DNA from: an uncultured Clostridia bacterium
GTDB lineage: Bacteria; Bacillota; Clostridia; Oscillospirales; CAG-382
DNA: 64,000 bases
NCBI GenBank assembly: GCA_947630765.1
Contig: CANRIX010000010.1
Location: forward strand, 1 to 64,000
Reading direction: 5' to 3'
The notes under the pieces are model-generated. The model was not told the DNA's origin and searched no databases. It was given only the letters and a program-made list of their open reading frames with translations. Below, in pieces: positions 47,736 through 56,965 of the stretch. The translations under genes and the position numbers were made by a program. The stretch's first letter is position 1; the number at the start of each line of letters is the position of its first letter.

Positions 47736-48258
47736 ACAGGTCGTTCCCGTACGCGTCCACCGCGACGGTCAGCGGGAATTCCCGGAATTCCAGCCGCTTG
47801 ACGGATTCGCACCCCAGTTCCGGGAAAGCAATCTCCTCACAGGAAACGATATGGCTTGCGTAGAAGGCGCCCGCGCCGCCGACCGCGATGAGGTAGACGC
47901 CGCCGGTTTCCCGGATCGCGTCCACGACTTCCGCGCTCCGACCGCCCTTGCCGACGGTCCCCTTCAGACCCAGCCGGTAGAGCGACGGGGCGAACGCGTC
48001 CATGCGGCAGGACGTCGTCGGGCCGAACGAGCCGCACACCCGCCCTTCCGGCGCCGGGGTCGGTCCGGCGTAATAGAGGAAAGCGCCCTCCAGCGGGAAC
48101 GGCAGGGGGTTCCCCGCCGCGAGCAGCTCGGCCATCTTCTTGTGCGCCGCGTCCCGGGCGGTGTAGACCGTCCCGCTCAGCAGCAGCGTGTCCCCCGCGT
48201 GCAGCTCCGGCACCCAGCGCTTCGCGTCCTCGACGCGGACCGAACGGACCCCGCTCAC
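47686..48258 (-). CDS. Fe-S hydro-lyase beta domain (fumarase/tartrate dehydratase beta type), GTG start
   Basis: The 190-residue protein is the beta (C-terminal) domain of class I fumarases: AGDTLLLSGTVYTARDAAHKKMAELLAAG, AFLYYAGPTPAPEGRVCGSFGPTTSCRMDAFAPSLYRLGLKGTVGKG and GGVYLIAVGGAGAFYASHIV... FPELGCESVKRLEFREFPLTVAVDAYGNDL. GTG 48258 overlaps the stop of the DivIVA-like gene (GTGA). The alpha subunit with the Fe-S cluster ligands is not next to it. The C-terminal ~17 residues overlap yqfD on the opposite strand. Confidence 0.88.
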   Translation of the reverse strand: MSGVRSVRVEDAKRWVPELHAGDTLLLSGTVYTARDAAHKKMAELLAAGNPLPFPLEGAFLYYAGPTPAPEGRVCGSFGPTTSCRMDAFAPSLYRLGLKGTVGKGGRSAEVVDAIRETGGVYLIAVGGAGAFYASHIVSCEEIAFPELGCESVKRLEFREFPLTVAVDAYGNDLFKSRSESVPPAASPRA

Positions 48259-48791
48259 TGCATATTGCCGAGCGTCTTGCGCCGCAGGTCCTCCGTCGCG
48301 TCGCCGATGGCGGTTTCCGTCTTGCGCAGGTCCGCCGAAAGCGCACCGATGCGCTTGGTGAACAGGTCCGCCGCCTGTCCGAGCACGGCGCAGCGTGCGC
48401 GCACCTCCGCGACGGCGCGGGCGGTCTCCTGCTCCGCCTTGAGGCGCTCCTTTTCGACCAGCTCCGCCGCTTCCCGCTGGGCCTGCGCGAGGATCTCCTC
48501 GGCGCGGGCGTCCGCGGTCAGCATGCGCTGCCCGATGCTCGCCTGCAGGGTCTCGCACTCCCGCTCCTTCGCTTCGAGCGCCTCGGTCAGTTCCCGCTCC
48601 CGCGCCGCAAATTCCGCTTCTTTGGTCTTCAGTTCTTCCTGCGCTTCCGTCAGCGCCGTTTCCAGTTCCCGACGCTTGTCCTCCCACGCCGTTTCCTTCT
48701 CCGCGCAGGTGCGGTTCATCTCCAGCAGGAAAGCGTCCACCTGTGCGCGGTCGTAACCGCGTCCCGCTTTCGCAAACATTGCTTCCACCAT
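48255..48791 (-). CDS. DivIVA-domain coiled-coil protein
   Basis: The 178-residue protein starts MVEAMFAKAGRGYDRAQVDAFLLEM, the DivIVA/GpsB membrane-binding N-terminal motif (FxxxxxGY.xxxVDxFL). It is followed by a long Glu/Ala/Arg coiled coil (about 30-165). Such proteins bind curved membrane at poles or septa, or scaffold cell-wall enzymes. It is translated with the fumarase-type beta subunit downstream, an odd pairing. It has its own promoter. Confidence 0.85.
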   Translation of the reverse strand: MVEAMFAKAGRGYDRAQVDAFLLEMNRTCAEKETAWEDKRRELETALTEAQEELKTKEAEFAARERELTEALEAKERECETLQASIGQRMLTADARAEEILAQAQREAAELVEKERLKAEQETARAVAEVRARCAVLGQAADLFTKRIGALSADLRKTETAIGDATEDLRRKTLGNMQ

Positions 48792-48851
48792 ATGCCGTCC
48801 GTCCCATCTCTTTCGGCGCTTTCCGCGCCGTCCGTTTCTTTCTCTACGGAT

Positions 48852-48880
48852 AAGATACCACATTTTTTCGCATTTGTCAA
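48852..48880 (-). promoter_or_regulatory. Sigma-A promoter of the DivIVA-like/beta subunit pair
   Basis: On the reverse strand TTGACA (48880-48875), 17 bases ending TGTGG, TATCTT (48857-48852). Confidence 0.8.
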
Positions 48881-48920
48881 CCGAAAAACGCGTTCTTCGC
48901 GCACCGAAAAGGAGTTTCGT

Positions 48921-50249
48921 ATGCTGCAGACCCTGCGGGAGGCTCTCTGGGGATTCCCCATGATCGCGCTGCTGGTCGTCAGCGGTCTCTGGTTCTCCGT
49001 CCGGACGGGCTTCTTCCAGCTCCATCCGATCCGCCTGTGCCGCCATACCGTCGGCGGACTGTTTCGCAAAAAGGAGGGACGGCGGACCCTGCTCGCCTCG
49101 GTATCCACCGCGCTCGGCGGGACGGTCGGCGTGGGGAGCATCACCGGCGTCGCTTACGGGATCGCCGTCGGCGGAGCGGGGAGCGTGTTCTGGATGTGGG
49201 TCAGCGGGATCACCGGCATGGCGCTGAAGTACGCCGAGGTCTACCTCGGCGTCGCGCACCGAAGGAAACTGCCGGACGGCGGATATGCCGGCGGCGCGCC
49301 GTACGGGCTTACCGATCTCGGACTGCGACCGCTCGGCGTGCTGTTCGCCCTGCTGTGCGTATGCTCCTCCTTCGGGGTCGGCAACCTCGCGCAGATCGGC
49401 GCGCTGACGGAGGCGGCGGGCACGCTGGGCGTTTCCGCCCCGGTCTGCGGCGGGGCGTGCGCATTGCTGCTCGCCTACGTCCTGTTCGGCGGGCGGAAGC
49501 GCATCGGCAAGCTGAACACAGCCATCGTCCCGGCCGCGTCGGCGCTCTACCTGCTCGCGGTCCTGTGGATCCTGCTGTGCGATCTGCCAGCCCTGCCGGG
49601 CGTGTTCCTGCGGATCCTGCGGGAGGCGTTCGGGGTGCGTGCGGCGGTCGGCGGCGTGAGCGGAAGCCTGCTTTCGCTGGCGCTGCGCGAGGGATTCGCA
49701 CGCGGGGTGTTCTCGAACGAAGCGGGCGTCGGTTCCTCCCCGCTCGCACACGCGTCCTCCGGCGAAAGCGACCCGCAGAAGCAGGGGGAATGGGGTGCGT
49801 TCGAGATCCTCGCCGACACGTTCCTCGTCTCCACCCTGACGGCGCTCGCACTGCTTTCGGCGGACGGGGAACCCCTGCGAATGGCGGAACTGTTCGGGAA
49901 CGCGTTCGGGACGTTCGGCGTCCTGCTGTTCACGCTGCTCGCGGCGGTGTTCGCCTTTTCGTCCATCCTCAGCTGGTGCTATTACAGCGACGTCTGCCTG
50001 ACCTTCCTCGCCCTGCCGCACGGGCAGACGGTCTACCGCCTGCTGTCCGTCGGAGCGGCATTCTTCGGGGCGTTCGTCCCGATGCACGCGCTCTGGGCGG
50101 CGGCGGACGTGCTCAACGCGCTGATGATCCTGCCGAACCTCCTGCTGCTGTTCCTGCAACGAAAAGAAGTCGTATACATCTCCGCTCAAAAGGAAAGGTT
50201 GTCAACGTGTGGTACTCTGAAGAACAAGAAGTCCTCCTGCGCGAACTGA
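48921..50249 (+). CDS. AGCS-family amino acid:cation symporter
   Basis: The 442-residue protein has about eleven membrane helices and the family blocks ALWGFPMIALLVVSGLWFSVRTGFFQLHPIRL, GGTVGVGSITGVAYGIAVGGAGSVFWMWVSG and GVFSNEAGVGSSPLAHA. AGCS proteins import alanine or glycine with sodium. ATG 48921 follows AAGGAG. Its last 43 bases overlap the start of the P-type ATPase gene in another frame. Confidence 0.93.
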   Translation: MLQTLREALWGFPMIALLVVSGLWFSVRTGFFQLHPIRLCRHTVGGLFRKKEGRRTLLASVSTALGGTVGVGSITGVAYGIAVGGAGSVFWMWVSGITGMALKYAEVYLGVAHRRKLPDGGYAGGAPYGLTDLGLRPLGVLFALLCVCSSFGVGNLAQIGALTEAAGTLGVSAPVCGGACALLLAYVLFGGRKRIGKLNTAIVPAASALYLLAVLWILLCDLPALPGVFLRILREAFGVRAAVGGVSGSLLSLALREGFARGVFSNEAGVGSSPLAHASSGESDPQKQGEWGAFEILADTFLVSTLTALALLSADGEPLRMAELFGNAFGTFGVLLFTLLAAVFAFSSILSWCYYSDVCLTFLALPHGQTVYRLLSVGAAFFGAFVPMHALWAAADVLNALMILPNLLLLFLQRKEVVYISAQKERLSTCGTLKNKKSSCAN

Positions 50250-52717
50250 AAACCGACCGGAACGGTCTGCGCGGACGCGACGCCGCCGACCGCCTGCGCA
50301 CCTACGGCGCGAACACCCTGCGCCCCCGCCGTCGAAAGCACCCGCTCCTCCGCTTTTTCTCCGCCTTCGCCGACCGCATGACGCTGGTCCTGCTCGCGGC
50401 GGCGGCCATCTCCTTCGCCGCCGACCGCCTCAACGGCGAATGGAGCCCCGACCCGTTCATCATCCTCGCCATCGTCCTGCTCAACGCCGTCGTCACGCTG
50501 ATCCAGGAGAGCCGGGCGGAAAAGGCGCTCGAAGCGCTCAAACGCATCTCCGCACCGACCTGCACGGTCCTGCGGGACGGGGTCGAACGGTGTATTCCCG
50601 GCGAACAGGTCGTCCCCGGGGACATCGTCCGCCTGTCGAAAGGGGAGATCGTCCCCTGCGACGGTCGCCTGCTGGAAGCGGACGGACTGCTCACGGACGA
50701 ATCGGCGCTGACCGGTGAATCCGGCGGCGTGCGCAAGGACGCGTCGCGTCTGCTTCCGCCCGGGACCCCGACCGGCGACGTGGTCAACGCGGTGTGGGGC
50801 GGGACGGCGGTCCTCGCCGGGAGCGGGCTGTTCGTCGCGGTCAAGACCGGCATGGACACCGCCGTGGGGAGCATCGCGTCGCTGCTGGAGGGCGAGGGGG
50901 AGAAGACCCCGCTGCAGCAGCGGCTCGCGAAACTGTCCGGGGTGTTCGGCAACCTGACCGTCGGCATCTGTGCGGTCATCTTCCTGCTTTCCCTCTGGAA
51001 GGGGCTGGAGCCGAAGGATATGTTCCTGACGAGCGTCAGCCTCGCCGTCGCGGCGATCCCGGAGGGGCTGCCCGCCATCGTGACCGTTGTGCTGTCGCTC
51101 GGCGTACAGCGCATGGCGAAGCAGCGCGCCATCGTGCGCAGGCTCCCGGCGGTGGAAACGCTCGGCTGCGCCGGGGTCATCTGTTCGGATAAGACCGGCA
51201 CGCTGACCTGCAACCGCATGACCGTCACCGACGTGTACGGCGACCGCGAACAGGTCGCACGGGCGTGTATCCTCTGCAACGACCGGGCGTCCCCGACCGA
51301 GGAAGCGCTTTGGGCGTTCGCCGTCCGTGCGGGAAAGGACCCGGACGCCCTCCGCGGACACTTTCCGCGGGTGAAGACCCTGCCGTTCGATTCGGACGTC
51401 AAGCGTATGCTGACCGTACACCGTTCCGGGAACCGCTTTTTGACCTATCTGAAGGGTGCGCCGGACGTGCTCGCGGGGCTTTGCGGCGGACTTTCGCGGG
51501 AAGCGGCGGACGCGATGCGGGGCATGACGGAGGACGCGAAACGGGTCATCGGGTTCGCGCTCGCGGAATCGGATGCGCTTCCGGCGGACCCGCTGCGGCA
51601 GCGGTTTCGGTTCCTCGGGCTCTGCGGCATGGAGGACCCGCCCCGGGAAGGGGTGGAAGACGCGGTCCGGCAATGCGCCGACGCGGGGATTTTGCCGGTC
51701 ATGATCACCGGCGACCACGCCTCGACTGCCTCCGCCGTCGCCCGCCGGCTCGGAATTTTACGGGACGGGCAGACCTGCCGCACGGAAGCGGAACTGCGGG
51801 ACCTGTCCGACGAACAGCTCTCCGAGCAGGTCCGCACCTGCACGGTGTTCGCCCGCACCACGCCCGCCTTCAAGATGCGGATCGTCGACGCGTACCGAAG
51901 GAACGGCTTCGTCGTCGCCATGACCGGCGACGGGGTCAACGACGCGCCGGCGCTCCGCAAGGCGGACATCGGCTGCGCGATGGGCAAGGGCGGCACGGAG
52001 GTCGCACGGGAAGCGTCCGACCTGATCCTGACCGACGATAACTTCTCCACCGTCGTCGAATCCGTCCGCGAGGGGCGGACCATCTACGGAAATATCCGCC
52101 GTGCCGTGCATTTCCTGCTCTCCTGCAATATCGGCGAGATCGTCACGGTTCTGCTCGGCATTCTGCTCTCCCTGCCGTCCCCGCTCGAGGCGATCCAGCT
52201 CCTCTGGGTCAACCTCGTGACCGACTCCCTGCCCGCCATTTCGCTCGGGCTGGAGAAGCCTGCGCGGGACGTGATGCGTCATCCGCCGGGGCGGCGCGAC
52301 GAGCCGTTGTTCCCTGCACCGCGTTGGCTGGAGATTTTCGCGGAAGGGATCCTGATCGGCTGCCTGTCCCTGCTCGCCTTCGGGTTCGGGGCGGTCTCCG
52401 GCGGGTTCGCCGTCGGGCGGACCATGGCGTTCACGGTGCTGGCGGTGTCGCAATTGGTGCACGCGTTCAATATGCGAACCTCCGCGTCGCTTTTTACGGT
52501 TTCGCCGTTCTCCAATCCGTGGCTGCTCGGCTCGTTCCTGCTCGGGACCGTCCTGCAGGTCGCCGTCGTGCAGGTCCCGTTCCTCGGACGGCTGTTCCTG
52601 ACCGTCCCGCTCGACGCGGCACAATGGCTGTGCACCGCGGGGCTGTGCGCGTTCCCGCTGGTATTCTGTGAGCTGTACAAGCGGGTCCGAAATGGTTTTA
52701 GACGAAAAAATGGATAA
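50207..52717 (+). CDS. P-type cation-transporting ATPase (PIIA calcium type)
   Basis: The 836-residue protein has the actuator motif TGES (169-172), PEGLP in membrane helix 4 (285-289), the phosphorylated Asp328 in SDKTGTLT, MITGD, and the hinge MTGDGVNDAPALRKADIGCAMG. The N-terminal cation ATPase domain and the C-terminal cation ATPase_C domain place it with SERCA/PMCA-like calcium ATPases. GTG 50207 is used because AAAGGAAAGG lies 8 bases upstream; the longer frame lies inside the symporter gene. It exports Ca2+ or Mn2+; the ion is inferred from family. Confidence 0.93.
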   Translation: MWYSEEQEVLLRELKTDRNGLRGRDAADRLRTYGANTLRPRRRKHPLLRFFSAFADRMTLVLLAAAAISFAADRLNGEWSPDPFIILAIVLLNAVVTLIQESRAEKALEALKRISAPTCTVLRDGVERCIPGEQVVPGDIVRLSKGEIVPCDGRLLEADGLLTDESALTGESGGVRKDASRLLPPGTPTGDVVNAVWGGTAVLAGSGLFVAVKTGMDTAVGSIASLLEGEGEKTPLQQRLAKLSGVFGNLTVGICAVIFLLSLWKGLEPKDMFLTSVSLAVAAIPEGLPAIVTVVLSLGVQRMAKQRAIVRRLPAVETLGCAGVICSDKTGTLTCNRMTVTDVYGDREQVARACILCNDRASPTEEALWAFAVRAGKDPDALRGHFPRVKTLPFDSDVKRMLTVHRSGNRFLTYLKGAPDVLAGLCGGLSREAADAMRGMTEDAKRVIGFALAESDALPADPLRQRFRFLGLCGMEDPPREGVEDAVRQCADAGILPVMITGDHASTASAVARRLGILRDGQTCRTEAELRDLSDEQLSEQVRTCTVFARTTPAFKMRIVDAYRRNGFVVAMTGDGVNDAPALRKADIGCAMGKGGTEVAREASDLILTDDNFSTVVESVREGRTIYGNIRRAVHFLLSCNIGEIVTVLLGILLSLPSPLEAIQLLWVNLVTDSLPAISLGLEKPARDVMRHPPGRRDEPLFPAPRWLEIFAEGILIGCLSLLAFGFGAVSGGFAVGRTMAFTVLAVSQLVHAFNMRTSASLFTVSPFSNPWLLGSFLLGTVLQVAVVQVPFLGRLFLTVPLDAAQWLCTAGLCAFPLVFCELYKRVRNGFRRKNG

Positions 52718-52727
52718 TTTTTCACAA

Positions 52728-52759
52728 AAAAGGCGTCGCCCCACCCGGCGACGCCTTTT
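52728..52759. terminator. Bidirectional terminator
   Basis: AAAAGGCGTCGCC (52728-52740) pairs with GGCGACGCCTTTT (52747-52759) between converging genes. Confidence 0.93.
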
Positions 52760-52778
52760 CTGTATGGAATCCGACGGC

Positions 52779-53390
52779 TTACGCGGAAAGACCGCGGCTT
52801 CGCCGAAAGACTTTTTCACCGATCTCCGTCAAACGGAGGATCGCCGGGGCAAGCACGAGGTTAAACAGCACTTCAAACAGGAAATTCCCGCCCACCAGCA
52901 CCAAAAAGATGTAGGCGACGACGCTTTTTCCGGCGTCCGCCGCGACCGCAGTGAGGTCGCCGAAAAAGAACAGGAAGCACCCGGCGACGAACACGCCGGT
53001 GTTCACGACCGGGCAGACGAGCGCCGAAACGAGAATGGCGACCCAGCGGTTCCACTTCTGCAGGGCGGAATAGACGACGCCCGCCGCGACGCCCGCCGCG
53101 ACGCCCTTGACCAGCACCGTGATGATCGTCCCGGCGGCATTGAAGCCCATGAAGAACGCCGCGTCGCCAGAAATCAGGACGGTCACGCCGAACGCCAGAC
53201 CGAGCCACCCGCCCGCGAGCGGACCGAGCAGCGTCGCGCCGATGACGATCGGGACCAGCACGAGCGAGATGGAAAAGAGGCCGAGATGGATAAACGAACC
53301 GAGCAGCTGCAGAACAACCACAAGGGCGGTCATAAGACCAAGCAGGGTGATGCTTTGTGTCTTTGACAGGGATTTTGCGTTGGTTTGCAT
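52779..53390 (-). CDS. ECF transporter substrate-binding (S) component, possibly for pantothenate
   Basis: The 203-residue protein has six membrane helices and the S-component pattern SKTQSITLLGLMTALVVVLQLLGSFIHLG, FSISLVLVPIVIGATLLGPLAGGWLGLAFGVTVLISGDAAFF and CPVVNTGVFVAGCFLFF. S components bind vitamins for a shared EcfA/EcfT unit, which is not encoded here. It lies just downstream of coaX on the same strand with ~100 bases between, so pantothenate (PanT) is a fair guess by context. FolT, RibU and other vitamins cannot be ruled out from sequence. Confidence 0.85.
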   Translation of the reverse strand: MQTNAKSLSKTQSITLLGLMTALVVVLQLLGSFIHLGLFSISLVLVPIVIGATLLGPLAGGWLGLAFGVTVLISGDAAFFMGFNAAGTIITVLVKGVAAGVAAGVVYSALQKWNRWVAILVSALVCPVVNTGVFVAGCFLFFFGDLTAVAADAGKSVVAYIFLVLVGGNFLFEVLFNLVLAPAILRLTEIGEKVFRRSRGLSA

Positions 53391-53493
53391 AGGGGTTTCT
53401 CCTTTTTGCCGCTGACGTCCCGCATGGCGGGTACGGCGCGGCGGTGTATTTATGAAAGCGGTTTCCCGCGTTCATAGCGTGGGTTTGCGGGGC

Positions 53494-54300
53494 TCAAGCG
53501 TTTTTCGCTCCGGCGGCGTCCGCGGAAGGGCATCGGTTGCGCTTCCAAAGCAGGTACAGTCCCCGCAGGGTCAGGTCCGGGCAATGGGTCATCGGCGCAC
53601 GGCAGAAGGGCAGGACGGTTTCGGCGAGCCCGCCGGTCGCGACGGCGGTCAACGTCTGCGTGCGCAGCGCCCCCCGGAAGCGATCCAGAAAGCCGTCGAT
53701 CAGGAACGCGTGTCCGTACAGCACGCCGATATTCATGGATTCCCGCGAATTCTTCCCGATCAGCCGCTTCGGCGGGACCAGCGAAACGTCCGGCAACTCC
53801 GACGCCCCGGCGGACAGCGCGTCCATGGACATCCGAAGCCCCGGCGCGATCACCGCGCCCTCCAGCGTGCCGTTCCCGTCGAGCACGGTAAACGTCGTCG
53901 CCGTTCCGACGTCCACGACGACCACCGGCGGGGAGAACAGCGACAGGGCGGCGACCGCGTTCGCGACGAGGTCCGCGCCCAGCTCCGCCTGGCTTTCGAT
54001 GCGGATGTTCAGCCCGGTCCGAATCCCCGGACCGACCTCCAGCGCCTGCACGCCGAACAGCATCCGCAAAGCGAAACGCAGGTTGCGCGTCAGCGTCGGC
54101 ACGACGGAGGACAGCACGCAGTCGGTCACGTCCTGCGTCGACACGCCGTGCAGCTTCAGCAGACCGCCCACCAGCACCGCGTACTCGTCCGCCGTGCGGG
54201 TCTTTTCCGCCGAGACCTTGCTTTTGTGCCGGAGCGTCCCGTCCTCGTCGAACAGTCCGAACGAGATGCTCGAATTTCCGATGTCCGCCGCAAGCAGCAT
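53494..54300 (-). CDS. coaX: Type III pantothenate kinase
   Basis: The 268-residue protein begins MLLAADIGNSSISFGLFDEDG (phosphate 1 motif) and has GADLVANAVAA, VVDVGTATTFTVLDGNGTLEGAVIAPGLRMSMDAL and ATGGLAET, the CoaX (BAF acetyl kinase-like) signature. It phosphorylates pantothenate in the first step of CoA synthesis. It has its own promoter and precedes the ECF S component. Confidence 0.95.
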   Translation of the reverse strand: MLLAADIGNSSISFGLFDEDGTLRHKSKVSAEKTRTADEYAVLVGGLLKLHGVSTQDVTDCVLSSVVPTLTRNLRFALRMLFGVQALEVGPGIRTGLNIRIESQAELGADLVANAVAALSLFSPPVVVVDVGTATTFTVLDGNGTLEGAVIAPGLRMSMDALSAGASELPDVSLVPPKRLIGKNSRESMNIGVLYGHAFLIDGFLDRFRGALRTQTLTAVATGGLAETVLPFCRAPMTHCPDLTLRGLYLLWKRNRCPSADAAGAKNA

Positions 54301-54335
54301 ACCGATCCCTCCGTTTTTTTCGCTTCCTTCGCCCT

Positions 54336-54364
54336 ATTTTACCGCAAAACGGCGTCGTTGTCAA
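54336..54364 (-). promoter_or_regulatory. Sigma-A promoter of coaX
   Basis: On the reverse strand TTGACA (54364-54359), 17 bases, TAAAAT (54341-54336). Confidence 0.85.
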
Positions 54365-54405
54365 GAGGAAGATGCAGACAGAGCGCACGGGGCGGGAAAT
54401 GCCGG

Positions 54406-54434
54406 TTGACAAAGCGGGGAAGATATGCTAAAAT
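54406..54434 (+). promoter_or_regulatory. Sigma-A promoter of the GHL10 gene
   Basis: TTGACA (54406-54411), 17 bases ending ATATGC, TAAAAT (54429-54434). Confidence 0.88.
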
Positions 54435-54479
54435 GTGTAAAACAGGAAATTTGTCTGTGCAGGGAAAGGGAAATCATCC

Positions 54480-56936
54480 ATGAATGCTCACCGATTCGCC
54501 CGTCTGCGGGCGCTGACGCTCTTGCTTTTGACCTCCGTGCTGCTCTGCCCCGCTTTGCCGCTCGGGGTTTCGGCGGAGGGGGAGGAGACACACATCTTCC
54601 CGGTCAACGCCGTCAACGGCACCCGCTGGGAACAGACCCTCATTGTCTACCGCAACGCGGCGACGACCGGGCAGAACCAGTACGGCTGGAACATCGTCGT
54701 CGACGCGGACGGCAAGGTCATCGAAAAGATCCCGGCGGGGGATTCGCGGGGCAGGGACCTCGCCATTCCTGTGGGCGGCATGGTGGTTTCCGGCTGCGAC
54801 GACCCCGGCAAACTGCCTTACGACGCGTGCGAGATCGGCTCGAACGTCTATTTCGACGCGTACAGTTCGCGGGTGCTGATCTCCGCGGGGGAAATCGACC
54901 CGTTCTACGAGTATACCCTGCAGGCGACGACCTATAACGACGTGCGCTATGCGCAGACCATCGTCCTTTACGACCGCGGGGAAACCACCGGGACCAACGG
55001 CTACGGCTACGAGGTCTGCGTCGGCGCGGACGGGCGGGTCCTGTCCGCCGGCGGCAACGACAATGCCGTCCCCGAGGGCGGGTATGTGATCTCCGCCATC
55101 GACAAAGCCGATATCAACCTGCTCAAGACTTACTTCATCCCCGGGGCGTCCTGCACGCTCGACGGGCTTCGTGTCACCGTCAAGTACGAGCCGCAGATGC
55201 TGATGACCACGGCGGAGGCGGAGCTTGCGGATATCCGGCGGGAGCTGGAAACGGCGAAGGAAGAACTGCGGCTGGTGGACTACGACGGCGTCGAAACGCA
55301 GCTCGCGGACGCGGAAGCGGAGATCGCGCAGATCGAAGCGGACGGCGGATTCCCGTCGTTTGCGGCGCGGGACGAACTGCTTGCGCGGCTCACGCCGATC
55401 CGGCTCGGGCTGACCGAGCGTGCGCCGGTCGGGGTGCGCAGCGTCTGGTACGTCCCGACCGAATTGAACGCCGAGAGCGCGGCCGCGTCGGTCCGCCGCA
55501 TGGCGGAGGTCGGGATCAACCAGCTTCGGTTAGGCGTTTCCAACGGCTACCGCACGATCGTCCCCATGCCGGAAGCGCTGGACGACGGCGAGGGCGGAAG
55601 CATCGAATTCCCCTTCCGCGTCGACACGCGGTGCAAGAACGTGGATCTGCTCGCGGTATACGCCGAGACCTGCCGGGAGGAGGGCATCGAGCTGGTCGTG
55701 AGTATCCCGATGTTCCAGAACAGCGGCGGCGTGCGCTACCAGGAGGCGTGGCAGACCACGACGAACCGCGAAACCGACAACCTCGACCCGTTCTTCTCGC
55801 CGGCGAACGACGAGTACCGCGCCTACTTCAGCGCTTACGTCCGCTATATCATCCAGCATTACGATATTTCCGGGCTGGAATTCGACTATATCCGCTACCC
55901 CTATTTCGACGGGAGCGTGGATTACGGCTACGACGAGATCACCAAGCAGAAATTCGCCGAAAAGACCGGCCTGCCCGCGTCGACGGTGGACGAGATCGGC
56001 ACGCAGCTGCGTTCGCACCCGCAATGGAACGAATGGGTGCAGTTCCGGGCGGGACTGATCACGGAATTCCTCGAGGAGCTGCGGGGCATGATCGACGACC
56101 TGCGCCCGGACCTGTACGTGACCGCCGCCGTCGCGGACGACACGGCGCTCGCGTCCTACTGTCAGGACAGCCGGACGTGGATGGACCGTGCGCTGGTGGA
56201 CGGCATCTACCCGATGTCCTACGGCGAGGGGCTGATGCGGTCGTCGACGGAGAAGTTTTCCCCGTACTGCAACGAAAACACCTTCCTCGTCATGGGCTGC
56301 GGGGCGTATATGTCCTTCACCGAGGACGAGATCGCGCTGCAGGCGAAGCAGGCGCCGCTCTACGGGGCGGACGGCATCGCGTACTTCGAGTGGAGCGCCT
56401 ACAATAAGTACGGGTATGCGGATTTCCTGCGCGGAACCGTCTACGAGAACGACGCGCTGTCCTTCACGGCGCACGAGGGTGAGAGCGTCAAACTGCTGGT
56501 CGAACAGGCGAAGAAGCGGTTTGCGCTGTTCGGGGCGGATGCGGACGACCTGTTCGGGCAGTATGAGAGCGGGGGAATCAACCTGCCCGGTCTGCTCGAC
56601 GCGCTGCGGGAGCAAAACGGGGAGAACGCCTTCCTGTACCGCGATCTGGACCTCGCGGTGCGCATTGAGAATTTTTCTCGCGAGGAATATCGCGGGACCG
56701 TCGAGCTGCTGCCGATCGACGTAAGCGTGGGCGACGAAAGCGAAGGCGAGGACAGTACCGACGCGTCCTCCGGCGAGGAAAGCGTTTCCGAGAGCGAACC
56801 GTCCGATTACGGGAAGGGCGGACGCGGTTGGCTGTACGCGGTCGTCGCCGCCGCGGTCGCCGCCGTCGCGGCTGTCGCTGCTGCGTGCGTGGTCGCCGTG
56901 CGGCGGAAGGGCAAAAAGAAGCAGGACCGGGGCTGA
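54480..56936 (+). CDS. Surface-anchored glycoside hydrolase-like (GHL10/DUF187) protein
   Basis: The 818-residue protein has a signal peptide (about 1-32) and two similar ~95-residue N-terminal modules (WEQTLIVYRNAATTGQNQYGWN and YAQTIVLYDRGETTGTNGYGYE). A coiled coil (about 240-305) and a TIM-barrel-type hydrolase domain follow (VRSVWYVPTELNAESAAASVRRMAEVGINQLRL, GIELVVSIPMF, GLEFDYIRYPYF, about 315-640). The end is an acidic Ser/Glu linker (about 735-775) and a C-terminal membrane helix with basic tail. GHL10 proteins are predicted glycosidases with unknown substrate. It starts at ATG 54480. Confidence 0.88.
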   Translation: MNAHRFARLRALTLLLLTSVLLCPALPLGVSAEGEETHIFPVNAVNGTRWEQTLIVYRNAATTGQNQYGWNIVVDADGKVIEKIPAGDSRGRDLAIPVGGMVVSGCDDPGKLPYDACEIGSNVYFDAYSSRVLISAGEIDPFYEYTLQATTYNDVRYAQTIVLYDRGETTGTNGYGYEVCVGADGRVLSAGGNDNAVPEGGYVISAIDKADINLLKTYFIPGASCTLDGLRVTVKYEPQMLMTTAEAELADIRRELETAKEELRLVDYDGVETQLADAEAEIAQIEADGGFPSFAARDELLARLTPIRLGLTERAPVGVRSVWYVPTELNAESAAASVRRMAEVGINQLRLGVSNGYRTIVPMPEALDDGEGGSIEFPFRVDTRCKNVDLLAVYAETCREEGIELVVSIPMFQNSGGVRYQEAWQTTTNRETDNLDPFFSPANDEYRAYFSAYVRYIIQHYDISGLEFDYIRYPYFDGSVDYGYDEITKQKFAEKTGLPASTVDEIGTQLRSHPQWNEWVQFRAGLITEFLEELRGMIDDLRPDLYVTAAVADDTALASYCQDSRTWMDRALVDGIYPMSYGEGLMRSSTEKFSPYCNENTFLVMGCGAYMSFTEDEIALQAKQAPLYGADGIAYFEWSAYNKYGYADFLRGTVYENDALSFTAHEGESVKLLVEQAKKRFALFGADADDLFGQYESGGINLPGLLDALREQNGENAFLYRDLDLAVRIENFSREEYRGTVELLPIDVSVGDESEGEDSTDASSGEESVSESEPSDYGKGGRGWLYAVVAAAVAAVAAVAAACVVAVRRKGKKKQDRG

Positions 56937-56965
56937 AAACCGCCGGTTCCCGAAAATCGCATGAA

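Noticed and set aside
53391-53493. Riboswitch before the ECF S component
   Set aside because: The 100-base gap shows no conserved aptamer motif that I can recognise.
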